Of a DNA stretch of 64,000 nt, positions 35,825-48,599 are shown one piece after another. Under the pieces are notes generated by a model, which was not told the origin of the DNA, made no database searches, and saw only the letters and a program-made list of their open reading frames with translations. The stretch's first letter is position 1, and each line of letters opens with the position of its first letter. The position numbers were made by a program, and so were the translations under genes. Source of the stretch: Megalobrama amblycephala (lineage: Eukaryota > Chordata > Actinopteri > Cypriniformes > Xenocyprididae); assembly GCF_018812025.1 (NCBI RefSeq), contig NC_063058.1, forward strand, positions 20,018,297-20,082,296, written 5' to 3'.

Positions 35825-36534
35825 AGGGATAGTTCACCCAAAAATGAAAATTTGATGTTTATCTGCTTACCCTCAGGGCATCCAAGATGTAGGTGTCTTT
35901 GTTTCTTCATTAGAACACAAATGATGATTTTTAACTTCAACCGCTGCCATCTGTCAGTGGTATAATGCAAGTCAGCGGGAACTTGGACTATAAGAGTAAA
36001 TAAAACACGACAGACAAATCCAAATTAAACCCTGCGGCTCGTGACGACACATTGATGTCTTAAGACACGAAACGATCGGTTTGTGCGAGAAACCGAATAG
36101 TATTTATATCATTTTTTACCTCTAAAACACCACTATGTCCAACTGTGTTCATCACTCGATTCGTGAGGTCTGATCGCGCTCTGACAGCGGCAGTGATGTC
36201 TAGCACTCATTGAAGTATATGCACGAGACATAGTGGTGTTTTAGAGGTAAAAAATGATATAAATACTGTTCGGTTTCTCGCACAAACCGATCGTTTCGTG
36301 TCTTAAGACATCAATGTGTCGTCACGAGCCGCAGGGTTTAAGTTGGATTTGTCTGTCGTGTTTTATTTACTCTTATAGTCCCGCTGACTTGCATTATAAC
36401 ACTGACAGATGGCAGCGGTTGGAGTTAAAAATCATCATTTGTGTTCTAATGAAGAAACAAATACACCTACATCTTGGATGCCCTGGGGGTAAGCAGATAA
36501 ACATCAAATTTTCATTTTTGGGTGAACTATCCCT
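35825..36534. mobile_element. TTAA-flanked palindromic transposon, complete
   Basis: Begins AGGGATAGTTCACCC and ends GGGTGAACTATCCCT, with TTAA at both sides (35821-35824 and 36535-36538). The two halves are nearly reverse complements over about 330 bp. It is absent from the matching place in duplication copy 2 (about 51465), so it inserted after the duplication. TTAA duplications fit piggyBac or Kolobok-type transposases acting in trans. Confidence 0.88.
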
Positions 36535-36639
36535 TTAAGTCAATTTATGTTATGGCCATTATGGTTGGCTGGCATAGGCTGGCATTCCCTCAGCATGGCA
36601 GAGTGGGTATTTATTCCCCATAGTATCGATACAGGGCAG

Positions 36640-36865
36640 AGTGTTGAGTTCTGCTTTGAAAGGGAACGTCTCAGGTTACGACTATAACCAAGGTTCCCTG
36701 AGAAGAGGAACAAGACACTTTGTCTTGTTTCCATGCCTCGAGCTTGCCTGCACTTCTCCTTCAGACAAAGAAGTCGATGATGTACATTGCATCTCCATGG
36801 TATTGATCCAAGACACAGTGTCTTCTTCCCCTTCTCGAGGAACCATTGTCAGAATCCTGCACTGA
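36640..36865. repeat. DIRS-type terminal repeat remnant (copy 1)
   Basis: Contains GAAAGGGAACGTCTCAGGTTACG and an inverted counterpart AAGGTTCCCTGAGAAGAGGAAC. This organisation resembles the ends of the DIRS relics in this window. Duplicated at 51580-51800. Confidence 0.45.
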
Positions 36866-37300
36866 CAGTCTTGTCTGTTTTGTCTTTGTTTAATGTTGCC
36901 TTGTTTGTCTTGTGCCTGAACACATTGCTTTGTCTTCGTTTGTGTTTGCCATGTGCTCCTCTTGTCCTGCCTCCTTGTTTCTCATTACTACGCCCCTTTG
37001 TTTAATCCTTGTCTATCCTTGTTGGCCTGATTGTCTTCACCTGTTTCTCATTTACTCTGCTCCCTTTATATTGTGCTCCTTTCCCTCATGTCTTTGCTGG
37101 TTTGATGCATTCATTGTGTGTGTATGTGCATTTTTAGCAGGTCTTGTCAGTCAGTGCTAGGGTTAGTTTTGCTTGTTTATTTGCTTTTGATAATTTTAGT
37201 TTTATTGTTCCTTTGTTTTTGCTCTAGTAGTTTAAGTCTTTTGCTCCAGTTCTCCCAAACCTTATTTTGGATACTTTCTAGATTTTGATTTTGTTGCTAT
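36866..37300 (+). repeat. LTR-like T-rich stretch (copy 1)
   Basis: Contains GCTCCCTTTATATTGTGCTCC, a TATA-like core, in pyrimidine-rich sequence resembling a retrotransposon LTR. Matched by 51800-52240. No coding partner and no target duplication recognised. Confidence 0.3.
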
Positions 37301-37526
37301 CTAGTTTTTTCTTATTTTCTCCTGTTCCCTGTAATGCTGGGTACACACCACAAGATTTTGGGCTGATTCCCTTCCAACAAACCTAGGGTAATGTCCCAAT
37401 TATCTTGATGGTTCTACAGATTATCTTTTCAGATTTTCCTGTGGTGTGAGGTATGATAAGAGAGACTGAATCTGCTCGGAAGGAAGTCGGAGCCGCCCGA
37501 TCACGAATTGTAAATATACAACATGT

Positions 37527-37856
37527 TTGATTTGTGGGGGCAAAGTATATTTTAGAATGAGCTCATCCCCAAAATGGCTTAATTATCATATAGAAGAAGA
37601 AAGTCAACAGTTATATTGTTTATGTACCATTTGGGGTGACCACATCCTGAGCAAATGGTCAATTGCAGATTGGGAATGGGTGTGGGACACATTTGCAGAC
37701 AATGGGCACAACTTAATTAATACAGACCACAGCTGTTACATCAGGAGCAATTTCATTTACATTAAGAGTGGTAAAAGTTTTGAGATTTGGATGTTCTGGG
37801 TTCATTCTGATGCTGATGAACCCAAGGTGCTTCATGTCACTGCTATACTGCAATAA
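37527..37856 (+). CDS. Unrecognised 109-codon ORF between Mx copies B and C
   Basis: Starts MICGGKVYFRMSSSPKW and ends EPKVLHVTAILQ. It is unusually rich in tryptophan (seven) for its size and is open from ATG to stop. AATAAA overlaps the stop (CAATAAAC, 37852). The sequence just upstream (37336-37440) looks like the end of a DNA transposon (ACACACCACAAGATTTTG), so it may be a processed or transposon-borne fragment. It is not repeated elsewhere in the window and has no counterpart upstream of Mx copy D. I do not recognise a family and assign no function. Confidence 0.3.
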   Translation: MICGGKVYFRMSSSPKWLNYHIEEESQQLYCLCTIWGDHILSKWSIADWEWVWDTFADNGHNLINTDHSCYIRSNFIYIKSGKSFEIWMFWVHSDADEPKVLHVTAILQ

Positions 37857-38029
37857 ACTTCATCAAGATCTTCAACGTCCTCATCATTCCTAACAGTACA
37901 ATGTAAAAACAAATATGTACACAAGTACATTGTATTATTAATTTCAATATTAGCACACAGTAGTTTTAGACACTTATTATAAAGAGGGACCAGAATATTT
38001 TCCTACCCTGCCGTGCAGGTATATCAGGC

Positions 38030-38297
38030 ACACCCACATACAACCAAATGTAGGGTATTTATTATGCAAATTCATGGTTCTTTTGTTTCTTGCTTTTGCA
38101 TTGTTATCATGGATGTGTCACACTATAACCGAGTCTGACACACAGATTTCAACTCTTCTTGATTTCTCTTCAGCATCACCACAAACTGTGTTTGGTGAAA
38201 TCTACATTATCTATACAAATTACAAAAGGCATCCAAAAACAGTTATTATCTATTATCAGAGCTAACTGTGTTTTCATTTTTATTTTTTGTCAAGAAA
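38030..38297 (+). promoter_or_regulatory. Upstream/leader region of Mx copy C
   Basis: Conserved with two orphan copies (35383-35660 and 50890-51190) and partly with the region before copy D (GATTTCTCCTCAGCATCACC, 54214 onward). It contains an exact octamer ATGCAAAT (38064-38071). A TATA-like TATTATAAAG lies farther up at about 37976. I looked for a canonical interferon-stimulated response element (GAAANNGAAA on either strand) from 37440 to 38297 and did not find one. Confidence 0.5.
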
Positions 38298-41200
38298 ATG
38301 TCCACTTCAGGCATATTTTCTTTATTCTCATCTTCAGATCGAAGAAGTGATCAAAATGATGAAGATGAAGATAGTGATAGTTCTCAAAATGAAAGGTTAG
38401 TATACATTTGATTTTTCTTATTAATACATTTTGAGATAAATATTTTATATGCTTTTATAAGTCTAGTTTATTTCTTATTGAACATTTAGAAAAAGTACAT
38501 TTATATTTATATTTAAGGCAAGGCAAGTGTATTTATATAGCAAATTTAATAGCAAATAACTTCAAAGTGCTTTACGCTGGCATCATAAAGGGTGTGTGAG
38601 AGAGAACAATAAAAAAGGCCATTATAAAATGATTTTATCAACAAATATGAACAGTAAAGACAATAAACAAATAAAATAAACAAAAGTTTAATTAAAATGG
38701 TTAAAAACTATTTAAAAAGGAAAGAAAAAGTCTGTATAAAATGAAATAGACTTAAAGGGTTAGTTCACCCAAAAATAAAATTTCTGACATTAATTATTCA
38801 CCCTCATGTCGTTCCAAACCCATAAGACCTTTGTTCATCTTCGGAACAAAAATTAAGATATATTTGATGAAACCCAAGGGGGTAATAAAGTAGTAAAGAA
38901 ATCATTAAAACAGTCCACGTGACTACAGTAGTTCAACCTTAATGTTATGAAGGGACGAGAATACTTTTTGTGCTTAAAAACAACACCAAAATAAGGACTT
39001 TATTCAACAATTTCTTCTCTATACTGTCAGACTCCTATGTAATAAACGCAGTTCAGCACTTCCATGTTTACAGCTGAACGCTGGCTCAGTATTCAGTATT
39101 CGGACATAAACACGGAAGCGCTGAACTGGGTTCACTGCGTCAACTGCGTACGGGACTGTCAGGGTAGAGAAGAATTTGTTGAATTAAAGTTGTTAATTTT
39201 GTTTTGTTTTTGCGCACAAAAAGTATTCTCGTCCCTTCATAACATCAAGGTTGAACCACTGTAATCACACTGACTATTTTAACAATCTCTTCAATACTTT
39301 TCTGGGCCTTGAAGGATGGTATTTACATCATTTTTGGGTGAACTAACCCTTTAATGAAATAATACAGTGCATTCAGTGATGTTTTAGAAATAAAATGTAG
39401 GCTATATCTTTATCTTTTTAGTCAGGAAATGAAGGGAGAAGTTCACAGTTATTTAGAGGAAAGCATTCGTCCATACATTGATCTGATCGACAATCTGCGG
39501 TCAGTTGGCATTCACAAGGACTTAGCATTACCGACTATTGCAGTGATCGGAGACCAGAGTTCTGGGAAAAGCTCTGTGTTGGAAGCGCTTTCTGGAGTTG
39601 CATTACCAAGAGGAACCGGTGAGGACTGGTTTTACTCTGCTTTATTGTATATTCATACATATTCAAAGAGTATTCTAATTTTGTAAACACCTGCACTGGT
39701 GTTTTTGTAATATATAATCTTTTCCCCTAATTTACCACTGTTACGTTTTGTACTGATTGTTATTAACTGAACTGTGTTTGCTATAGGAATTGTCACCAGA
39801 TGTCCACTAGAGCTGAGGCTGAAGAAAGTAACTGGAGTCAAGTGGAAGGCTGTTCTATCCTACCGTGAAAAGAAAATTGAATTTGTGGATTCATCATTAG
39901 TTGGAAGACATGTTGAAACAGGTTAGTAAAATCTGTTTTGGTTTTTCTTTTAAAAGTGTTAAGAATTAAGTATTCAATGCTTTTTTAAAAAACACTGTTG
40001 CCTAATATGCATTAACATTTTTGGTTGAGACTGAGGGAACTATGTGTAAAATGTAGGGCTGTCAGTCGATTAAAAATTTTAATCTAATTAATTACATGCT
40101 CTGTGATTAATTAATCTAAATTAATTGCATACATAATTTTTTACTAACCACTCTTGCTAAATGGGGTAAGAACACTTATGTTCTCATTTCAGAGTTGTTC
40201 GAGTAAATGATTCATTATAGACCATGTGGACAGATCAGTTGTTGTCATGATTCATTCAAATGAATCTGTTCAAATGAGTCATTAGGTCGCGAATTGGACA
40301 TTAGCGGATGTTGACGCGTTGCGTGCGAATCGCGACTGTTATTAGGACATTGCAAAACATTTGTCAACACAAAAAACACTTAACCACTGAATAGGATTTT
40401 CTTTTTGTTTACTGAAAGTGTGGTTTATGTCAGCTGCACCTGCAGGGCGCCTGTCAGAGAAGATGAGGTGACATTCTTTTGAGCACTATTCAATCACACC
40501 CATCGGTTATTCAGGAAAGACATTCTCCAAATGCACCTCGTGAAACATGGATTCGATCTTACGAACTTTTAGCATTGTGTCAGTTGATTTAGATTATTAT
40601 GTGTGAGGTAGAGAGAGTGCAAAGACGGTGCTTACTTTGAAGAAGAAGAGAGCTCGCGTGCACGAGGGAGGAGCTCTGCTCGTTATGTCCGTCAGCGCAG
40701 CAGTCGTCTCCCTCCTTATTCACCTGGCGGCCATTTTGAAAACTCGAACGCCGTTAAGGGGTACACAAACCCGGAAGTTGGACTCCAATACAGTACTATC
40801 AATCAGTAGCAGCAATGGAAACTTTGTGGACTACGAATCTTGCCATTTTTACATATGATTTGACTGTTTATTTTAATAAATATTAAAAATATAAAAGGTG
40901 TGCATCGTAGCTGACATGTAGATGAACACTTTACAGTTGTTTTTATGGCTGTTAATTCTTCCCTTCAAATGTTATTGAGCATTAAATTATGGTATATTTA
41001 TGTATGAGCATATATACAGTAGTGAAAAATAACCATATTTACACATGATTTGAGTTTATTTTAATAAATATTAAAAATATAAAAGGTGTGCATCATAGCT
41101 GACATGTAGATTAACACTTTACAGCTGGTTTTATGGTTGTTAATTATTCCCTTCAAATGTTATCGAAGTTAGAATCGTGCATACCAATGTCGGATGTAAC

Positions 41201-44200
41201 TTTAGAGACAGTCCTTAAATTTGCGAATATCAAACGTCTGACGTCAAACCAACTTTATGCCAGTGACCAGGATGCCTTCTGATATTTTTTATCCAGCATT
41301 ATTCATAGCTTTCTCGTCTTTTTTAGACCTTTTCACTGACGTAATGACGCAATGACGTGCACTTGCTAGTCTGTTCCATTTACGTGTTCTCCGAATGCTA
41401 AAGAGGATCCTCGCCTAGCCTCTGAAGGAAGTGACTTGGAAGGACCAGTCCTGCCAAGGAAGTATCCTTGACATTGAGAAACGCCTACAGTTGAATGGTG
41501 GCTAGAACGGCTCCAGGTTCAAAGGTCATTACGGAATGGATTAATCTGCGTTATTTTTTTAATGCGTAATTTTTTCTCAGATTAATTAATCGAAATTAAC
41601 GTGTTATTTTGACAGCCCTAGTAAAATGTACTAATATATAGCTAAACTAAATGTACTATATATACTACCAAATAAAGTCTACCTTTAATGTAACATTAAC
41701 CACAAAGTTAAGCCTAAAAAACATACTTAGTCACACTTTTACAGAGTTAAAGGGTTAGTTCACCCAAAAATTACATTTCTGTCATTGATTACCCTCATGT
41801 TGTTCCAAACCCGTAAGACCTTCGTTTGTCCTTAGAACACAAATTAAGATATTTTTGATGAAAACTGAGGGTATCTGATCCACACATATGCAGCAATGAC
41901 ACTGCATCTTTTGAGGTCCAGACGGGTATTAAAAGACATTGATAAAACAGTAAATCAGTGGTTTGGAGTGCCAAAGTCACGTGATTTCAAAAAATGAGGC
42001 ATCGTTATGCCATAAGTCTTGAAATTTCAATGGTTCACGTGACTTTGGCAGTTTGACACACGCTCTGAACCACTGATTCGAAGCAAAAGATTCGTAAAGC
42101 TTCGAAGCGTCATGAAGCAGTGTTTTGAAAACGCCCATCACTAGATATTGTTGAAAAAGTCCCTGAAAAAGTAAAATACCTGTAGGCCAGTAGAAACGTT
42201 TACAAACATTAAAAACAACATAGATCTCTTCACTCCACAAAAAAAAAAAAACATAAATAAATAAATGAAAAAAATTAATAAAAAAATTCAAATTTAATGG
42301 TATTCAGAACAGGAATGAAAATTATAATTAGCCTATAAAACAAACAAATGATAGTGACATTCATTATAAACAACATTAATAATAAAAGCCTAGCATAAAA
42401 ATTTTATTTAAAGGAAAACAAAACTGCCAGCATGTGGGAAATTCAAATAAACTTGGGCTCTAAAGATAACACTTTCATTTGGCACAAATTCAAATGTGTC
42501 CAAAATTTTGCAGCAAATTATAACAACACTGAGTATATTCCGGAAAATACAGTTTGGTATTGGTGAAAAACACTGTTTGCACGGGGAGTGTGCCTTGCAA
42601 CCATGGAGACATTTGTGAGAGACGCTGCGTAATATCATTGCGTCTGCTGTTGTCATTTGTGTTGTAAAACAATTATGTGATTCTTGCAATTCAAAGAAGT
42701 AGTTACTAACGTAACCTTTGTTCCCTGTGATAATGGGAATGAGCATTGCATATGGGGAAAACATTCTTCTCAGAATACTGAAGCCTGATTGGTTCATGTG
42801 CACCTGCACGGACAAATGGCTTTGGACGGGGCCAACTGCCTATTTTAGTCACTCTGGAAGCCATTTTCATCCAAATTTTTCCAATGAGGAGTGGCAGCGT
42901 CGACTCATGTGCAGGCGCAGCAAGCTATGCAATGCTCGTTCCCGTTATCTCAGGGAACCAAGGTTATGTTATTAACTGAAACATTCCCTTCCGTTGCGGT
43001 GCACTTGCATTGCATCAGTAGATAACATGTATGAGGAATGTAATTCAAAGCACCGTGCTACTAGCAGAGAATGGAATGCTGTCCTGCAAGCCCGTAGCCT
43101 GGGGGCGCTTGGTGACAAGGGCCCCATAGCAGGCTACATGAAAGATAGGGACTTAAAAGGTTTGTCCAGGAAAACAGGCTTGGGACAGGAGCTGGAGCCC
43201 CTGGGGCATGATGCTGCCCGAAAAACCCCAGGGAAATGGTTAAGCGAACAATATCCATGCATGAAGAGCAAGGACGTCTAAGTTGTAAAACCTGGCAAGG
43301 ATGGTGAGGACCAGCTGGTCGCTGCACAGATGTCGGCAATGGACACTCTGCTAAACAAAACACAAGAGGAGGCCATTCCCCTGGTGCAGTGAGCCTTCAC
43401 CCCTATAGGGCACTGCAAGTCCAAAGACTTGTAAGCCAGTGCTATCATGTCTACAATCCAATGACTCTGCTTCGTAATTGGCAGCCCCTTCGAGCAGCCT
43501 CCGAAGCACCCAAATAGTTGCTCTGACTGCCTGAACTGGCTAGAGTGCTCAATGTACACCCTAAGGCCCGAACCGGGCAGAGTGGGTATGGCACTTGCTC
43601 ATCCTCAGTGAAAGGGAGAGCAGAGAGCATTATGACCTGTAAGGTGTGGAAAGCACCTTAGGCACATAGATTATTGGTCTAAGGATGAATTTAATGTCAT
43701 TAGGCCCAAACTCAAGGCAAGATGCAACCACTGAAAGAGCCTGCAAATTCCCAACTTGCTTGACCGATGCCAAAACTAGCAGAAGGGCTGTCTTTAGCAA
43801 GAGAGGCCAAAGGTCGTTGTTGTGGGCGGCTCAAACGGAGGGCTTCGGGGCACCCTCAGGACTGTTGACAGGTCCCAAGATGGCACCGTGAGGGAGCGAG
43901 GTTTATTCAGCCTCCTGGGCCCTCTAAGAAACTTGACAACCAAGTAGTTTTTCTCAAAAGACTGGCCAGCTATAGGAGTGTGGTTTACTGCAAAGTATAC
44001 CTTGAGTGTGGATGAGGTGCATCCACCATCCAGCAGCTCCTGTAAAAATGAAAGTATTGATGCGATCTCGCAAGGTAGAGTCTATGGCTGAAAACCAGCT
44101 GGTGGCCAGGGAAGCTTGGTGTACACTTTTTCCTCCATGCTGTCAACTGAAGTGAGGGCAGACAAAAAGGAATAGTATACACGTCCTGAACGGGCGACGC

Positions 44201-47200
44201 GCACCATGACTTATTCAGTTCTTCGTAAACTTTGGGTGTCGCCCCAGCTGCAGTAACCATTCATCGAGGTGATTGTGGGCAGGCTCCTCTTGAGCCTCCA
44301 CTCCACTACAGCCTTCGTAAAGTAAAGTCTTCTGCTTTAGATGCAGCCAGAGACCTAGTGTAATCAAAGTCCTCCTTTGAGCCAACAAATGAAACCATAC
44401 TGCTCACACCAGGACGCTGGTCTTCGTGGGTGAAGAGAACAGGAGATTCATCACGCTGAGGGGAGAGTGAGGCACGTGATTGCTGGGCCGACATGAGCTC
44501 ACTACAGCCTGTTGCTCTGCCCTGTGGCTCCACTGTTTCTTCCATCACGGCTCGAGAGGGGAAGAGAATAGGAGAGTGCGCGAGATGGGATTGCTCTCTT
44601 TTAAAAAAGTGATCTTTGAGCACAGCAATGCGAGACTCAAGCTGGTCTCTGTGAGTGCAGCCTCGGCGTGAATGTGTCCCAGGCAAACGATACACTCAGT
44701 GTGCTGGTCCAAGGGAAGCAGGGAAACTCTACATAAGCTACACTCATGGTGCAGCATTTTGCAACAAATGTCACTTAAAATTTGCTCTTTTAAGTGGAAT
44801 TTACTCTTACATAGTGACCAGATAGCCGCAGAGGAGAAGCACTGTTAATCTGCTGCTTGAGGCTTGTTTTAACGATGAGCAGAAAGACTTCTTCTCTTCA
44901 GAGTTAGTGAGAAGATTATCTTTGTGCTTGAAGGAGAAAAATTCTGATGAAAATGTCTTTCAGCACGACTTAAATAGGCAGTCGGCCCACCTATTTTTGG
45001 CAGGCTGAAAAGCCATCATCTATGCAAGTGCTATTGACAGCTTGACGTAATGCGAGTGAACCGCATTGAAAGGGAACATCAATTTATGGTAGCATAATTG
45101 ACACCTTTTATATGATGAAAGTTAAAAAGCTAAAATATATGTTACAGCCCAGAATGAACTGGCAGGAAAAGGTGTTGGAATATGTGATGAGCTCATCACT
45201 TTAGAGGTCATGTCACCAGATGTGTGTGACCTCACACTGATCGATCTACCTGGAATTGCCCGAGTCCCAGTTAAAGGACAACCAGAGGATATTGGAATAC
45301 AGGTGAGCTGTATAATCTGATTTATCACGCCCCATTCAGTACCATACCAGTTTTAAATCTATGTCTAATGTCTTGTAGATTAAAAGTCTGATAACAAAGT
45401 TTATTGAGATGCAAGAGACTATAAACCTGGTAGTGGTCCCTTGTAACACTGACATTGCAACAACAGAAGCATTAAAAATGGCACAAGAAGTAGATCCTGA
45501 GGGCAAAAGAACTATTGGTAATGCACATTTTACATTTCTTAACTATTTTTTTTACTTTTATCTATTAATATTTTTAACATTTACACTATTTTTCATTCTC
45601 ATTTCACAGCTATTTTGACCAAGCCAGACCTCATAGACAAGGGAACAGAGAGGAATATCCTGGACATTGTCCACAACAAAGTAATTCCTCTCCACAAAGG
45701 TTACGTCATGGTGAAGTGTAGAGGACAACAGCAGATCGATGAGAAAATTCCTTTGGAGGAGGCGAAAGAAATAGAGAGGGATTTTTCCAAAACCATGACT
45801 ATTTCAGGTTACAGTTTGACGATAATATAATTTAAGTTTGTGTTCAAAAAATGAGTCTGAAAGACTTGATTTGAACTGTTTAGGTCAGGTTTTGTTTTCA
45901 ATTTCTACTAGTTGTCTACATTCTTAAAAATAAAGGTTTCAAAAGTGATGCAGTGATGCCACAGAAGAGTGTGAAGAACAATTTATAACATTAAAGAACC
46001 TTTTTTATTACTAATAAAAGTGTTCCATTGATGTTACTATTCTTAATACCTGGTAAACAAGTTATTTGGACTAAACTAAACCACCTTACAAAAAGTGCTT
46101 TGTCATTTTCTACAGATGCCTCTTGAAAGAGGATAAAGCAACTATTAAATTTCTTGCCATCAAACTGACTCAGAATCTTGTTGATCATATCAAAGTAAGT
46201 TTTTAAATGTCTCACTCTAAAGGCCTCCTTACACTGAATATGAATGTAGTTGTACAAAAAAACTGCAATTAATGGCAGCGTGAATTGCAAATGATAATAA
46301 ATCATGTTTTTTTTAATCCATCTTTGCCAGAAATCACTGCCACAGCTCAATGAGCAGATAATAACACAGTTGTGGGACGTGAAGAATGAGCTCAAAGAGT
46401 GTGAGGCTGGACCGCCAAATGACCCTAAGGGGGCCAAACAGTTCCTCATTGAAGTAGGATCTCAAGTCATCACAACTTTTTGCTTCTGAGAATTATCATT
46501 TAGTGTCCAGATTGCAGGAAACGTTTTGTGTTTGTTGTGATATTCTCCTTCTTCCTTGTGTACCTGCTGTAAAAATATCTTGGTGTCAGATGGTGCCAAA
46601 TCTCATCCACTGTTTAAGCACACGTACACATCACTGTCTGACACTAGGTGGTGCTATGGTTTATAGAGTTCATGATTGAAACGCTGCATCTTCCTTGTGT
46701 TGTTGTTGTTGTATTGTAAATTATTTTCTCATCCAAATGTGTTTTTTTAACCTCCCCAGAGAAAACACTTTTGCTGTAAAATGATAATGTACAATAACAT
46801 GCTTATGTAACAAATATTATCTCTTTATCACAGATCTTAAAAAGATTCAATGATCAAATCAACTCCTTATCATCAGGGGAGCTGATTAATCCAGAAAATG
46901 TGTTTTCCCAGCTTCGGGCCGAATTCAAGAAGTGGAATGATCATCTTAACCATACAAAGCCAACCTGTCTGTATATTTTCAACATTATACATGCTATAAC
47001 CTTGAATTCACTGCTGTTGTGATTTTCTAAGAGTTATAAGCTTACAAAAAGTCAGTTCTTTTAATAAAAAATCCATCTTGTTCCTAAACAAGTTTGCAGT
47101 ATGACAGAGTTTAGCAAGAATTACAGAGGGAGGGAATTGCTCGGTTTCAGCAACTACAGAATGTTTGAGTGGGTTCTGCAGCGCCAAGTGGCCACACTTA

Positions 47201-48509
47201 AGAAGTCAGCCATGGAATTGCTCAGTGTCATCAAAGGTACCATCACACATTTTATCTCCATTATAAAACTAAATGATTAGATCACAATTGAAATGATGTT
47301 TAATAGTTTCAGCATATCTAAATTGTGAAGCTTGTTGTTTATTTATGTATTTCTCCTAAAGAAATCATCCTCAAGCAATTAAAAGATGTGTCATATAAAT
47401 GCTTTCGGAACTACTCTGTACTTCAACATATCACAGAGGTAAATATTGCTACAATAATCATTTTTCAGTTATTCATTTTGGGATAAAATCCATTTTAGGC
47501 CTAATTTCAGTGTTCTGTTCTGTTTCTTTTAGTGTTCTGTTATGTGTTTTTGCAACATAGAAAAAAAGAAAAACATTACAGAACAATGTAGGCTTACTGA
47601 AAAAGGTTTTTCAATTGCATGTGTTTTTCATTCAACAAAACAGTTAAAACTGAAAGAGCATTTTAATTATAATTCAGAAAAAAAGGTGAAAAAAATAGTT
47701 TTTCACAGCAGTTTAAAAACTGTTCATTGTACTCTCGTTTTAATTTTTAATTAAATTATCATTAAATTTCCCTTTTTAAAAAAAATTATTCAACATTTTA
47801 AAATAGTTTTTAAAAGGGGGTATCACCGAAATTGAGAAGCTCTTCCACTGTAATTGCCTCACTTGCTGCGTGCTTTTGTGTTTGTAACCCAATGCTTTGT
47901 AAGCCAATATTCCAACCCCCAAAACCTGGAATATTCCTTTAATCGGGTTCTCTTTCCTCTTCATTTGAAACCATAGACCAAAATCAACAACATACAGTCA
48001 AGTCAGGAAGATAAGACTGAACAGAGGATCTCAGAGCAGTTTGAAATGGAAAACATGGTCTACACTCAAGATCCCATCTACTTGAACATCTTGAATGAGA
48101 TTAGCGAAGAGACATTTTCAGAAGAGCAGTTACCAGTCTTTGACATAAAGAGCAAGTACAGTGAAATGCTGCAGGCGTATTATGAGGTAGATTTTTTTTT
48201 TAATTTTCAGTAACAAATATGAATGAAGCTTTGTTCAGAGACTGAATGAACTGCAGTGCTTAGTGCTTAGTGATTTTCTTTCAGATTGTGGTGCAGCGGA
48301 TGGCTGACCAACTGCCCATGATGATCTCTTTTTTCATGCTGAAGCAGACTGCCCACCTCCTGTCTACTGACATGTTGAGTTTACTGGACGGGGCAGATGT
48401 GAGCGAGCTCCTGTCTGAGGCCACTGAAGTTGGTACAAGACGCAGAGACCTACATGCCCGTCTGGACCGTTTGACTGCTGCTCAGAAAGCACTTAATGAT
48501 TTTATTTGA
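38298..48509 (+). CDS. mx: Mx dynamin-like GTPase, copy C, full exon set with one frameshift in exon 6
   Basis: Thirteen exons: 38298-38395, 39422-39618, 39787-39921, 45148-45302, 45379-45517, 45610-45807, 46116-46194, 46331-46453, 46834-46966, 47093-47236, 47362-47438, 47977-48186 and 48285-48509. With exon 6 at the 199 nt seen in A, B and D they would give about 637 residues, normal for Mx. Here exon 6 is 198 nt: at 45781-45788 the codons for Phe-Phe have lost one base. The frame then ends a few codons into exon 7, leaving about 310 residues. Motifs: acidic N-terminus (about residues 18-32), G1 GDQSSGKSS (76-84), G2 Thr (102), DLPG (176-179), TKPD (245-248). The C-terminal exons encode an intact effector domain ending KALNDFI. 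Intron 3 is swollen to 5.2 kb by transposons. The missing base lies in a T run, so a sequencing error is possible. Confidence 0.88.
38515..38640. repeat. Short interspersed repeat in intron 1 of copy C
   Basis: CAAGGCAAGTGTATTTATATAGC followed by TTCAAAGTGCTTTACG is a word combination common in fish interspersed repeats. Boundaries and class are uncertain. Confidence 0.45.
38756..39350. mobile_element. TTAA-flanked foldback transposon in intron 1 of copy C
   Basis: Ends AGGGTTAGTTCACCC and GGGTGAACTAACCCT with TTAA on both sides (38752-38755 and 39351-39354). The interior is partly palindromic (GACGAGAATACTTTTTGTG and its complement CACAAAAAGTATTCTCGTC). No transposase. It ends about 70 bp before exon 2. 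Confidence 0.85.
40054..41620. mobile_element. hAT-type element in intron 3 of copy C
   Basis: Terminal inverted repeats TAGGGCTGTCA and TGACAGCCCTA with a perfect 8-bp duplication GTAAAATG (40046-40053 and 41621-41628). Subterminal regions are rich in ATTAATTAATC words in both orientations. An internal tandem duplication of about 195 bp covers 40849-41165 (TAAAAGGTGTGCATC repeated). No transposase frame. Confidence 0.9.
41751..42150. mobile_element. TTAA-type foldback element, left part
   Basis: Begins AGGGTTAGTTCACCC after TTAA (41747-41750). The interior matches 15805-16000. The right end is missing. It may be the same ancestral insertion as the right part at 15805-16207, with each duplicate having lost a different end. 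Confidence 0.65.
42700..45075 (-). mobile_element. DIRS-like retrotransposon relic, minus strand (copy 2)
   Basis: The right border carries GAACCGCATTGAAAGGGAAC, and the left border GTTACTAACGTAACCTTTG. Minus-strand frames give a gag-like remnant near 44757-44306 ([16 protein letters not shown]) and a tyrosine recombinase remnant at 43559-43278 ([13 protein letters not shown], then [11 protein letters not shown]). The reverse transcriptase region is missing, so it is internally deleted. It lies in intron 3 of Mx copy C. Confidence 0.75.
43278..43559 (-). pseudogene. DIRS tyrosine recombinase fragment
   Basis: The frame shows [15 protein letters not shown] and [10 protein letters not shown], equivalent to the C-terminal HxxR region of the recombinase in the 26889-31725 element. 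It continues past that point (ADICAATSW), where the other copy is truncated. The frame is lost before the catalytic tyrosine. Confidence 0.7.
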
Positions 48510-48599
48510 GGGACCTACTGACTTGTCACATCTGTTTAAGGTTTTTCATGTCATGTGATTCCTTAATCTCCTCATTTGTTCTTTAACGACGACTAGCAT

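Noticed and set aside
37440..38297. Interferon-stimulated response element before copy C
   Set aside because: Only imperfect TTTC-N-TTT-like words were seen (for example near 37749 and 38090). None fits GAAANNGAAA, so no site is called.
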